NCBI GenBank assembly: GCA_025450555.1
Contig: JANWHF010000239.1
Span: 1 to 8,714 of the forward strand
Origin: Tepidisphaeraceae bacterium
GTDB taxonomy: Bacteria; Planctomycetota; Phycisphaerae; Tepidisphaerales; Tepidisphaeraceae
Direction: 5' to 3'
Length of the DNA stretch: 8,714 nucleotides
The notes beneath the pieces are model-generated. The model worked only from the letters and a program-made list of their open reading frames with translations. It had not been told where the DNA came from and did no database searches. Positions 1 to 7,210 of this stretch are shown piece by piece. The translations under genes and the position numbers were made by a program. Each line of letters opens with the position of its first letter. Position 1 is the stretch's first letter.

Positions 1-2
1 AC

Positions 3-836
3 CAGGGGCAGATCGATAATGCCAACGTACAGATCGGCTACTGCACCATCCAGGCTCCATTAACCGGCCTTGTCGGCCTGCGGCTGGTTGATCCGGGGAA
101 CATCGTCCATGCCAACGACACCAATGGCCTCCTGGTCATCAATCAGGTGCAGCCGATCTCCGTGATCTTCACCATTCCTGAAGACCAGATCGAGCAGGTG
201 CTTGAAAACGGGAACGATGGTAAGGGGCTGGTCGTAGACGCCTTCGATGCGAACTTCAAGACTCGATCGGCAACCGGACAAGTGCTGGCGATGGACAATC
301 AGGCCGATCCCACTTCGGGCACCATTCGCATCAAAGCCTCATTCCCGAACGAGAATAATGTATTGTACCCCAATGAATTTGTGAACACGAAGTTGCTGGT
401 CAAAACGATGCGCGGCGCGGTCATCGTTCCCTCGGAAGCAGTGCAATATGGCCCCGATAACATGACCTTCACGTGGGTCCTCAAGGGCGACGACACTGTC
501 GAATTGCGCGACATCAAGGTTGGCCCAACCGAAGGCAATCAGACAGTCGTTCTGCAAGGGCTGACTCCCGACGAAAATGTCGTGACCGAAGGGGTGGACA
601 AGCTTCAGAATGGAACAAAAGTGATGTCGCGACGGGCCGGCGCTGCGACTCGCCCGGTATCGCGCGCTCGAAGTGGACGGGGCGGAAGAGGCGCTCGTGC
701 CGGAGCAGCCACGCGTCCGACTGGCGCTACGCGTCCCAGCGGCGCAGCAACCAGTATGAATCAAACGGGCTCTAATGGCTCACGCGGCGTTCGCGGCCGC
801 GCCGCAACCCGGCCGACCACGGAGCCCGCTGAATGA
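3..836 (+). CDS. mdtA: MdtA-like RND efflux periplasmic adaptor subunit, C-terminal part (5' truncated)
   Basis: Membrane-fusion (periplasmic adaptor) protein that couples an inner-membrane RND pump to an outer-membrane channel. The gene enters from upstream. The first whole codon is at base 3, giving 277 codons to the TGA at 834. The segment starts at the end of the alpha-hairpin and the second lipoyl half (IQAPLTGLVGLRLVDPGN). It continues through the beta-barrel (VINQVQPISVIFTIPE, then LAMDNQADPTSGTIRIKA and LYPNEFVNTKLLV) and the membrane-proximal domain (VIVPSEAVQ to VVTEGVDKLQNGTKV). From memory these blocks match E. coli MdtA closely, especially the DNQ-D-TSGTI and FPN-FVN motifs. A GTG at 147 is an internal codon and not the start, because the homology continues upstream of it. 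The last 69 residues are an unusual Arg/Ala/Thr/Gly-rich tail. The stop overlaps the mdtB start by four bases, which indicates translational coupling. The N-terminal signal or lipoprotein region lies outside the window. Identification is firm; substrate range is unknown. Confidence 0.93.
   Translation, partial: QGQIDNANVQIGYCTIQAPLTGLVGLRLVDPGNIVHANDTNGLLVINQVQPISVIFTIPEDQIEQVLENGNDGKGLVVDAFDANFKTRSATGQVLAMDNQADPTSGTIRIKASFPNENNVLYPNEFVNTKLLVKTMRGAVIVPSEAVQYGPDNMTFTWVLKGDDTVELRDIKVGPTEGNQTVVLQGLTPDENVVTEGVDKLQNGTKVMSRRAGAATRPVSRARSGRGGRGARAGAATRPTGATRPSGAATSMNQTGSNGSRGVRGRAATRPTTEPAE
627..833 (+). repeat. Basic low-complexity tail with four ATRP repeats at the MdtA C-terminus
   Basis: After the conserved membrane-proximal domain ends at NGTKVM, the adaptor carries 69 residues built from Ala, Thr, Arg, Pro, Gly and Ser. 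The tetrapeptide ATRP occurs four times, encoded at 645-656, 708-719, 726-737 and 804-815. A GRGGRG stretch, similar to an RGG box, lies between the first two. I count 14 Arg, no Lys or Asp, and two Glu at the very end, so the tail is strongly positive. Each of the four repeats uses a different Ala codon (GCG, GCC, GCT, GCA) and mixed Thr, Arg and Pro codons. The repeat is therefore visible in the protein rather than in the DNA, and it is not a recent tandem duplication. E. coli MdtA also has a short basic extension after this domain, so some tail is usual. Its function is unknown. Confidence 0.85.
821..824 (+). promoter_or_regulatory. Ribosome binding site for mdtB
   Basis: GGAG lies eight bases before the ATG at 833, inside the last codons of mdtA. 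It supports the ATG overlapping the mdtA stop (ATGA) as the true mdtB start, and the resulting protein begins exactly where MdtB homology begins. Confidence 0.7.
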
Positions 837-3800
837 GTCCATCAAGACCGTTCATCATGCGGCCGGTGGCGACCGTCCTGTTCATGGCCGCCATCATGCT
901 GGTGGGAATTGTCGCCTACCGCGAGCTGCCCGTGTCGGCACTTCCGGAGGTCGATTATCCGACCATCCAGGTGATGACCTTCTATCCCGGCGCGAGTCCC
1001 GACGTGATGGCCTCGTCGGTCACCGCGCCGCTGGAACGCCAGTTCGGACAAGTCCCCGGCCTCAGCCAGATGACTTCGAGCAGCTCCGAAGGGGCATCGA
1101 TCATCACGCTGCAATTTGCCCTCGAGCTGAACATCGACGTGGCCGAGCAGGAAGTGCAGGCATCGATTAATGCCGCGACTACCTATCTGCCCAAGGATCT
1201 GCCCAACCCGCCGATCTACAGCAAGATCAATCCGGCCGATGCGCCGGTGCTCACGCTGGCGCTGACTTCAAAAACGCTTCCGTTACAAAAAGTCGAAGAC
1301 CTGGCCGACACGCGCCTTGCCCAGAAGATTTCCCAGCAGCCGGGCGTCGGCATGGTCAGCATCAGCGGCGGACAAAAGCCGGCCGTGCGCATTCAGACCA
1401 ATCCGACTCTGCTGGCTTCGATGGGTCTGAATCTGGATGACGTACGAACTGCCGTCGCCGCACAAAATGTGAATCAGGCTAAGGGCAATTTTGACGGCCC
1501 GAAGCAGGCCTACACGATCGGCGCAAACGATCAGCTTCTCTCGAGTGATGAATATCGGCCGCTGGTCATTGCCTATCGCAACGGCGCGCCGGTCGTGCTG
1601 TCGCAGGTGGCCAAAGTCATCGACGGAGCAGAAAACGACAAGCTGGCGGCATGGATGAACGCCGCGCCGGCAGTCATCGTCAACATCCAGCGGCAGCCGG
1701 GCGCAAACGTCATTGAAGTGGTGGGACGCATCAACAAGCTGCTTCCACAGCTTCAGGCTTCTTTACCCTCATCGGTGAAAGTCGATGTCCTCACCGATCG
1801 CACCTTGACCATTCGCGCCTCGGTATGGGATGTCGAGGAAGAGTTGGGATTGACGGTCGTGCTGGTCGTCCTGGTGATCTTCCTGTTTCTGCGCAACCTG
1901 CCGGCCACCATCATTCCCAGCATCGCCGTGCCGCTCTCGCTCGTGGGCACCTTCGCGATCATGTACATGCTGGGCTACAGCCTCAACAACCTGACGCTGA
2001 TGGCTCTGACGATCTCGACGGGCTTTGTCGTCGACGACGCGATCGTCATGATCGAGAATATCTCGCGCTTCATCGAGCAGGGCGATCCCCCGCTGCAAGC
2101 GGCGCTGAAGGGGTCGGAGCAAATCGGCTTCACGATCGTTTCGCTGAGTATCTCGCTGATCGCCGTCCTGATTCCACTGCTTTTCATGGGAGACGTGGTG
2201 GGGCGGCTGTTTCGCGAGTTTGCGGTGACGCTGAGCGTGACCATCGTCGTCTCCGCAATCGTCTCGCTCACGCTCACGCCAATGATGGCGGCGCGAATTC
2301 TGCGTCACACACCCGAAGGGCAGCAGAGTCGCTTCTACCGGGTTTCAGAGCATGCCTTTGAGTGGGTCATCAGCCAGTATGGCAAGACGCTCAACTGGGT
2401 CCTGCGCCATCAATTCGGAACATTGCTCGTCGCCATCGGCACGCTCGTCGCCACCATCGTCCTTTATATTTATGTGCCCAAAGGATTTTTCCCGGTGCAG
2501 GATACCGGCGTGATCATGGGCGTGTCGCAGGCCTCGCAGAGCATTTCATTCCAGGCGATGGCAAAGCGCCAACAGGCGCTCTCGGAGGTCATCCTCAAGG
2601 ACCCGGCAGTTGAAAGCCTCTCGTCCTTTATTGGCGTCGATGGAACCAACGTCACGCTCAACAGCGGCCGGATTCAGATTAATCTCAAGCCGCTGGAAGA
2701 TCGGCGCATCAGCGCGAGCGATGTGATCCGCCGGCTTCAGGGCGAACTGGATAAAGTCGAAGGCATCACGCTTTTTATGCAGTCGGTCCAGGATCTGACG
2801 GTGGACGATCGCGTCAGCCGAACGCAATACCAGTACAGCCTCGAAGACCCTGATCCCAAAGAGCTGGCGGTCTGGGCGCCGAAGTTGATCGCGAAGCTTC
2901 AAACAATTCCAGTGCTGCGCGATGTGGCCAGCGATCAGCAGAACCAGGGCTTGCAGGTGGAGATGGTGATCGACCGCGACACCGCTTCACGCCTGGGCAT
3001 TACGCCTCAAAACATCGACGATGCGCTGTACGATGCATTCGGGCAGCGGCAGATCTCGACGATGTTCACGCAGCTCAACCAGTATCACGTTGTCCTGGAG
3101 GCCAATCCGAGTTTTCAGAAGACCCCGCAGGATTTGAAGAACATCTACATCCGCTCGGGCACGGGAGTGGGCTCGGGGACAGGAGGTGGCTCACCTACGG
3201 GCGGAGCGGTGCCGCTTTCGCGTATCGTTTCGTTCAAGACTTCAGCGACGCCGCTCACGGTCGTTCACCAGGGGCAGTTCCCGGCGGTGACAATTTCCTT
3301 CAACCTCGCGCCAGACGCTTCGCTGGGCCAGGCAGTAAAGGCGATCAATGCCGCCAGCAAGGAAATTGGAATTCCGCCGAGCATCGAGGCCGGCTTTCAG
3401 GGGACAGCCCAGGCCTTCCAGGCCTCGCTCAGCAACGAGCCGTTGCTGATCCTGGCGGCATTGATCACCGTCTACATCGTGCTGGGCGTGCTATACGAAA
3501 GCTACATTCACCCGATCACGATTCTTTCAACGCTCCCCTCGGCCGGCGTCGGCGCTTTGCTGGCGCTGCTGATCTGCAAGTCGGAACTGAGCGTGATCGC
3601 GCTGATCGGCATCATCCTGCTGATCGGCATCGTCAAGAAAAACGGCATCATGATGATCGACTTTGCACTCGAGGCCGAGCGCAAAGAAGGCAAGCCGCCG
3701 CGACAGGCGATTTTTGAAGCCTCGCTCCTGCGATTCAGGCCGATCATGATGACCACGATGGCGGCGCTGCTGGGCGGCGTCCCGCTGGCGCTGGGCAATG

Positions 3801-3985
3801 GCGTTGGCTCCGAACTGCGTCGCCCGCTGGGAATCACCATGATCGGCGGCTTGATTTTCAGCCAAATCCTGACGCTCTATACGACGCCGGTCATTTACCT
3901 CTACTTCGATCGGCTGGCGCGCTATTTCAAACGTCGGCCTGTTGCGGCTGACGATGCGCTTCCGCTGGGAGGCGAGCCGGCATGA
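833..3985 (+). CDS. mdtB: MdtB-like RND multidrug efflux transporter (inner membrane permease)
   Basis: Proton-driven RND permease, 1050 residues against about 1040 for E. coli MdtB. The start PSRPFIMRPVAT and the block ALPEVDYPTIQV follow MdtB closely, as do GVDGTN, NSGRIQINLKPL and VSRTQYQYSLE further on. The order is the RND standard: TM1 (about 10-28), a first periplasmic porter loop, TM2-6 (about 337-485), TM7 (about 529-548), a second periplasmic loop with LYDAFGQRQISTM, then TM8-12 (about 870-1024). Proton-relay residues are present: the Asp pair 401-402 in TM4 (FVVDDAIV) and Lys936 in TM10 (GIVKKNG), corresponding to AcrB D407/D408 and K940. A Gly/Ser/Thr-rich insertion lies at residues 775-791. 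The gene sits between mdtA and mdtC with four-base overlaps at both ends. In E. coli, MdtB and MdtC form a 2:1 heterotrimer, and the same is inferred here. Substrates cannot be read from sequence; E. coli MdtABC exports bile salts and novobiocin. Confidence 0.96.
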   Translation: MSPSRPFIMRPVATVLFMAAIMLVGIVAYRELPVSALPEVDYPTIQVMTFYPGASPDVMASSVTAPLERQFGQVPGLSQMTSSSSEGASIITLQFALELNIDVAEQEVQASINAATTYLPKDLPNPPIYSKINPADAPVLTLALTSKTLPLQKVEDLADTRLAQKISQQPGVGMVSISGGQKPAVRIQTNPTLLASMGLNLDDVRTAVAAQNVNQAKGNFDGPKQAYTIGANDQLLSSDEYRPLVIAYRNGAPVVLSQVAKVIDGAENDKLAAWMNAAPAVIVNIQRQPGANVIEVVGRINKLLPQLQASLPSSVKVDVLTDRTLTIRASVWDVEEELGLTVVLVVLVIFLFLRNLPATIIPSIAVPLSLVGTFAIMYMLGYSLNNLTLMALTISTGFVVDDAIVMIENISRFIEQGDPPLQAALKGSEQIGFTIVSLSISLIAVLIPLLFMGDVVGRLFREFAVTLSVTIVVSAIVSLTLTPMMAARILRHTPEGQQSRFYRVSEHAFEWVISQYGKTLNWVLRHQFGTLLVAIGTLVATIVLYIYVPKGFFPVQDTGVIMGVSQASQSISFQAMAKRQQALSEVILKDPAVESLSSFIGVDGTNVTLNSGRIQINLKPLEDRRISASDVIRRLQGELDKVEGITLFMQSVQDLTVDDRVSRTQYQYSLEDPDPKELAVWAPKLIAKLQTIPVLRDVASDQQNQGLQVEMVIDRDTASRLGITPQNIDDALYDAFGQRQISTMFTQLNQYHVVLEANPSFQKTPQDLKNIYIRSGTGVGSGTGGGSPTGGAVPLSRIVSFKTSATPLTVVHQGQFPAVTISFNLAPDASLGQAVKAINAASKEIGIPPSIEAGFQGTAQAFQASLSNEPLLILAALITVYIVLGVLYESYIHPITILSTLPSAGVGALLALLICKSELSVIALIGIILLIGIVKKNGIMMIDFALEAERKEGKPPRQAIFEASLLRFRPIMMTTMAALLGGVPLALGNGVGSELRRPLGITMIGGLIFSQILTLYTTPVIYLYFDRLARYFKRRPVAADDALPLGGEPA
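3155..3205 (+). other. Gly/Ser/Thr-rich insertion in the second periplasmic loop of MdtB
   Basis: Residues 775-791 of MdtB are almost entirely Gly, Ser and Thr (SGTGVGSGTGGGSPTGG). They fall between the conserved IYIR strand and AVPLSRI. The MdtC paralogue downstream has only a short turn here (IYVSGKNNAQVPLASI), and from memory E. coli MdtB also has a short turn. In AcrB numbering this is the hairpin just before the conserved VP at the end of the docking region. The insertion adds about 11 residues of flexible, exposed linker to a periplasmic face. The reading frame and flanking motifs are intact, so this is not a frameshift artefact. Confidence 0.75.
3967..3972 (+). promoter_or_regulatory. 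Ribosome binding site for mdtC
   Basis: GGGAGG lies nine bases before the ATG at 3982, inside the 3' end of mdtB. It is a strong Shine-Dalgarno sequence and fixes the start that overlaps the mdtB stop (ATGA). Confidence 0.75.
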
Positions 3986-6900
3986 GTTTGTCCTCGCCTT
4001 TCATTCATCGCCCGGTCGGGACGACGCTGCTGACGATTGCCGTCGCGATGGCGGGAGTTCTTGCTTACTTCATGCTGCCGGTGGCGCCGCTGCCGCAGGT
4101 GGAATTTCCCACGATATCGGTCGGCGCCGCGCTTCCAGGAGCCAGTCCGGAAACGATGGCTTCGTCGGTGGCGACGCCACTCGAGCGCCAATTCGGACGC
4201 ATCGCCGGCGTCACTGAAATGACTTCCGTCAGCACGCTGGGCTCCTGTGCCGTCACAATGCAGTTTGACTTGAACCGCAACATTGACGCCGCCGCCCGCG
4301 ACGTGCAGGCCGCCATCAACGCGGCCCGCAGCAACCTGCCGGCCAACCTTCCCAGCAACCCGACTTATCGGAAGGTGAATCCCGCGGATGCTCCGATCCA
4401 GATTCTTTCTCTCACCTCCGACACCTACGACAAGGCACATATGTACGATGTCGCCTCGTCGATCCTTCAACAAAAAATCTCGCGGATCAGTGGCGTCGGA
4501 CAGGTGTTCGTCGGCGGGGGTGCGCTGCCGGCGGTGCGCGTCGATGTCAATCCGACGCGACTCAACGCGATGGGCTTGAATCTCGAGGACGTGCGAACGG
4601 CGCTGTCCAATGCCAATGCCAATCGCCCAAAGGGTGATATTCAGACTTCTGATCGCACCTTCCTGCTATCCACCACCGATCAAATCCATCATGCCAAGGA
4701 ATATCAGGCGCTGATCGTCGCGATGCGCAACGGCGCGCCGATCCGGCTGGGCGACATCGCCACTGTCACCGATTCCATCGAAGACATACGCACCGGCGGC
4801 CTGTCCGATGGAAAGCCGGCCGTCATGATGATTCTTTTCCGCCAGCCCGGCGCCAACATCATCGACACTGTCGATCACGTGAATGCCGCGCTTCCGCAGC
4901 TTCAGGCGGAAATCCCCGCCGGGATGACGATGCGCGTCGTCATGGACCGCACGACCACCATTCGCAGCTCCGTCCGCGACGTCGAGCTGGCGATGATCCT
5001 CTCGGTTGTCCTGGTCATTCTCGTCGTCTTTTTCTTTCTGCGCACCGTGCGCGCCACGCTCATTCCCAGCGTTGCGGTGCCGATCTCACTGGTCGGCACG
5101 TTCGGCGTGATGTACCTGTGTGGCTACAGCATCGACAACCTCTCGCTGATGGCCCTGACCATCGCGACCGGATTTGTCGTCGATGATGCGATCGTGGTCA
5201 TCGAAAATATCACGCGCCATCTGGAGCAGGGCATGCAGCCGATGGAAGCCTCGCTGCTGGGAGCCAAGGAGATTGGCTTCACCGTGCTCTCAATGAGCAC
5301 TTCACTCGTCGCTGTTTTCATTCCGATCCTGCTGATGGGTGGAATCGTCGGCCGGCTGTTTCGCGAATTTGCCGTTACGCTTTCGGTGGCGATCGGCGTT
5401 TCGCTGGTCGTTTCGCTGACCACCACGCCGATGATGTGCGCCAAGATGCTCAAGCCGCACAACAAGGAAAAGCACGGCTGGTTTTATCGCGGCAGCGAAT
5501 GGGTCTTCAACTGGGTCCTGGCGCGCTATGAAGAGAGCCTGACCTGGGTGCTGCGCCATCGGTTTATCATGTTGATGGTGACGCTTTCGACGGTCGTGCT
5601 TACCGTGTTTCTGTATATCATCATTCCCAAGGGCTTTTTCCCGCAGCAGGATACCGGCCGCCTCGCCGGCGCGATTCAGGCCGACCAGCACACCTCCTTC
5701 CAGGCGATGAACGGGCTGCTGAAGCGGTTCAGCAACGTCGTGGCAGACGATCCTTCAGTGGAAGGGCTGGTTGCTTTCACCGGCGGCCAGGGCGGCACAT
5801 CCAACACCGGCCGAATGTTCGTCACGCTCAAGGAGGACAAGGATCGCAAGCTCTCGTCTGATGAAGTGATCGGCCGGCTGCGCAAGAAGCTTGCTGCCGT
5901 GCCGGGCGCTACGCTTTTTCTTCAATCGACGCAGGACCTCCGCATCGGCGGGCGATCCAGCAGCGCGCAATATCAATACACGCTGCAAGGCGACAATCTC
6001 GACGATCTCAACACCTGGGCCCCGGAACTGCTCAATGAGCTCAAAAAAGTGCCGGGCCTGGCTGACCTGAACAGCGACCAGCAGAACCACGGGCTGGAAG
6101 CCTATCTCACTTACAATCGTGACACCGCGATCCGGATGAACATTTCGCCGCAGGCCATGGACAACACGCTTTACGATGCGTTCGGGCAGCGGCAGGTTTC
6201 GACGATGTACGAAACGCTCAATCAGTATCACGTGATCATGGAAGTCGAGCCGCGGTTCTGGCAGAACCCCGATGGGCTCAAGCAGATTTATGTCTCGGGC
6301 AAGAATAACGCGCAGGTCCCCCTTGCGTCGATTGCCAGCTTCCAGCCGGATTCGCATCCGCTGCAGGTAAACCACTCCGGCCAGTTTCCGTCCGCGACAA
6401 TCTCCTTCAATTTGCTGCCCGGCGTTTCGCTGGGCGATGCGATCGAGAAGATCCAGACAGTCGAACACAACATGGGGCTGCCGCCGAGCATTCACGGCAG
6501 CTTTTCCGGCAACGCCGCCGCCTTTCAGGATTCGCTGGCCAATGAAAGGCTCCTGATCATCGCGGCCCTCCTTGCCGTTTACATCGTTCTGGGCATTCTC
6601 TACGAAAGCTATATCCATCCCATCACGATCCTCTCGACGCTTCCATCGGCGGGCGTCGGGGCTCTGCTGGCGCTGATGATCTGCAAGACGGAATTGAGCA
6701 TCATCGCCCTGATCGGCATCATCCTCCTGATCGGCATCGTCAAGAAAAATGCCATCATGATGATCGACTTTGCGGTCGATACGGAGCGCAGGCATGGCAA
6801 ATCCCCCGAAGACGCAATCTTCGAGGCTTGCTCGTTGCGTTTCCGGCCCATCATCATGACAACGATGGCCGCGTTACTTGGCGCGATGCCGCTGGCGATC

Positions 6901-7095
6901 GGCGCCGGCACCGGAGGCGAACTGCGCCGGCCGCTGGGCATCTCCATCGTCGGCGGGCTCATTTGCAGCCAGATCCTCACGCTCTATACAACGCCGGTGG
7001 TTTATCTTTACCTGGATCGATATCGCCTCTGGTTTGCCCGCATGACTGCGCCACTTCGCGCCACTCCGCGACAGGTGATTCCGTATTCCCAATAG
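3982..7095 (+). CDS. mdtC: MdtC-like RND multidrug efflux transporter (inner membrane permease)
   Basis: Second RND permease of the pump, 1037 residues against about 1025 for E. coli MdtC. It is assigned to MdtC rather than MdtB by LPVAPLPQVEFPTISV, LPGASPETMASSVATPLER, RDVQAAINAARSNLP, TYRKVNPADAPI, LTSDTYD and ATVTDSIEDIR, all of which follow the MdtC pattern. Topology is the usual 12 TM segments with two large periplasmic loops: TM1 near 10-28, TM2-6 near 337-485, TM7 near 529-548, TM8-12 near 856-1010. Proton-relay residues are intact: Asp401-Asp402 (FVVDDAIVVIEN) and Lys922 (GIVKKNA). The second loop carries LYDAFGQRQVSTM, shared with MdtB. The gene starts within the mdtB stop codon. It is the last gene of the operon here: no MdtD-like or outer-membrane channel gene follows, and a hairpin lies 39 bases after the TAG. 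The C-terminus is a short basic cytoplasmic tail. MdtB and MdtC arose by duplication and are expected to assemble together. Confidence 0.96.
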   Translation: MSLSSPFIHRPVGTTLLTIAVAMAGVLAYFMLPVAPLPQVEFPTISVGAALPGASPETMASSVATPLERQFGRIAGVTEMTSVSTLGSCAVTMQFDLNRNIDAAARDVQAAINAARSNLPANLPSNPTYRKVNPADAPIQILSLTSDTYDKAHMYDVASSILQQKISRISGVGQVFVGGGALPAVRVDVNPTRLNAMGLNLEDVRTALSNANANRPKGDIQTSDRTFLLSTTDQIHHAKEYQALIVAMRNGAPIRLGDIATVTDSIEDIRTGGLSDGKPAVMMILFRQPGANIIDTVDHVNAALPQLQAEIPAGMTMRVVMDRTTTIRSSVRDVELAMILSVVLVILVVFFFLRTVRATLIPSVAVPISLVGTFGVMYLCGYSIDNLSLMALTIATGFVVDDAIVVIENITRHLEQGMQPMEASLLGAKEIGFTVLSMSTSLVAVFIPILLMGGIVGRLFREFAVTLSVAIGVSLVVSLTTTPMMCAKMLKPHNKEKHGWFYRGSEWVFNWVLARYEESLTWVLRHRFIMLMVTLSTVVLTVFLYIIIPKGFFPQQDTGRLAGAIQADQHTSFQAMNGLLKRFSNVVADDPSVEGLVAFTGGQGGTSNTGRMFVTLKEDKDRKLSSDEVIGRLRKKLAAVPGATLFLQSTQDLRIGGRSSSAQYQYTLQGDNLDDLNTWAPELLNELKKVPGLADLNSDQQNHGLEAYLTYNRDTAIRMNISPQAMDNTLYDAFGQRQVSTMYETLNQYHVIMEVEPRFWQNPDGLKQIYVSGKNNAQVPLASIASFQPDSHPLQVNHSGQFPSATISFNLLPGVSLGDAIEKIQTVEHNMGLPPSIHGSFSGNAAAFQDSLANERLLIIAALLAVYIVLGILYESYIHPITILSTLPSAGVGALLALMICKTELSIIALIGIILLIGIVKKNAIMMIDFAVDTERRHGKSPEDAIFEACSLRFRPIIMTTMAALLGAMPLAIGAGTGGELRRPLGISIVGGLICSQILTLYTTPVVYLYLDRYRLWFARMTAPLRATPRQVIPYSQ

Positions 7096-7134
7096 TCTGC
7101 TTCGGCGCAATGAATTTGCGTTTCTCGCGGGCCC

Positions 7135-7179
7135 ACGGTTTCACCAGAACATTGCCTGCGTACCTTGTGGTGAAATCGT
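7135..7179 (+). terminator. Probable intrinsic terminator of the mdtABC operon
   Basis: Bases 7135-7146 (ACGGTTTCACCA) pair with 7168-7179 (TGGTGAAATCGT) over 12 bp with a single G-U wobble. The loop is 21 bases, and the T-rich run TTTCTT (7179-7184) starts at the foot of the stem. The element lies 39 bases after the mdtC stop and before the next gene, the right place to end the efflux transcript. Weak points are the long loop, the modest GC content of the stem and the interrupted T run. It could instead be an operator-like inverted repeat. Confidence 0.5.
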
Positions 7180-7197
7180 TTCTTGGTTGCGCTGCGG

Positions 7198-7203
7198 TAC
7201 ACT
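7198..7203 (+). promoter_or_regulatory. Possible -10 element for the glycosyltransferase gene
   Basis: TACACT matches four of six positions of the sigma-70 -10 consensus. It ends seven bases before the ATG at 7211, so transcription would begin at or next to the start codon. No good -35 hexamer is found at 16-18 bases upstream. The call rests on position and on the absence of a Shine-Dalgarno sequence before the gene, and it is tentative. Confidence 0.22.
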
Positions 7204-7210
7204 GTCGTCC

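Larger units (their letters stand above)
7096..7210. other. Intergenic gap between the efflux operon and the glycosyltransferase gene
   Basis: These 115 bases hold the inverted repeat at 7135-7179 and a possible -10 element near 7198. An ATG at 7110 opens a frame ending at 7241, but it has no recognisable product or ribosome binding site and runs into the glycosyltransferase gene, so I do not call a gene. No RNA gene is visible. Confidence 0.6.

Noticed and set aside
147..149. GTG at 147 as the start of the adaptor gene
   Set aside because: The same frame is open to base 3 and encodes conserved lipoyl/beta-barrel sequence upstream of it, so it is an internal Val codon.
775..1170. 131-codon + strand frame spanning the mdtA/mdtB junction
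   Set aside because: It overlaps both real genes in another frame and has no homology-like features. The mdtB start at 833 is supported by its Shine-Dalgarno sequence and protein match.
1769..2308. 179-codon open frame on the - strand opposite mdtB
   Set aside because: Antisense shadow of the TM2-TM6 region of MdtB. The highly charged His/Asp/Arg composition is the usual artefact.
5755..6795. 346-codon open frame on the - strand opposite mdtC
   Set aside because: It lies wholly antisense to a strongly conserved RND gene. Its translation is Asp/Arg/Gln/His-rich without domain-like patterns, as expected for the complement of GC-biased hydrophobic codons.
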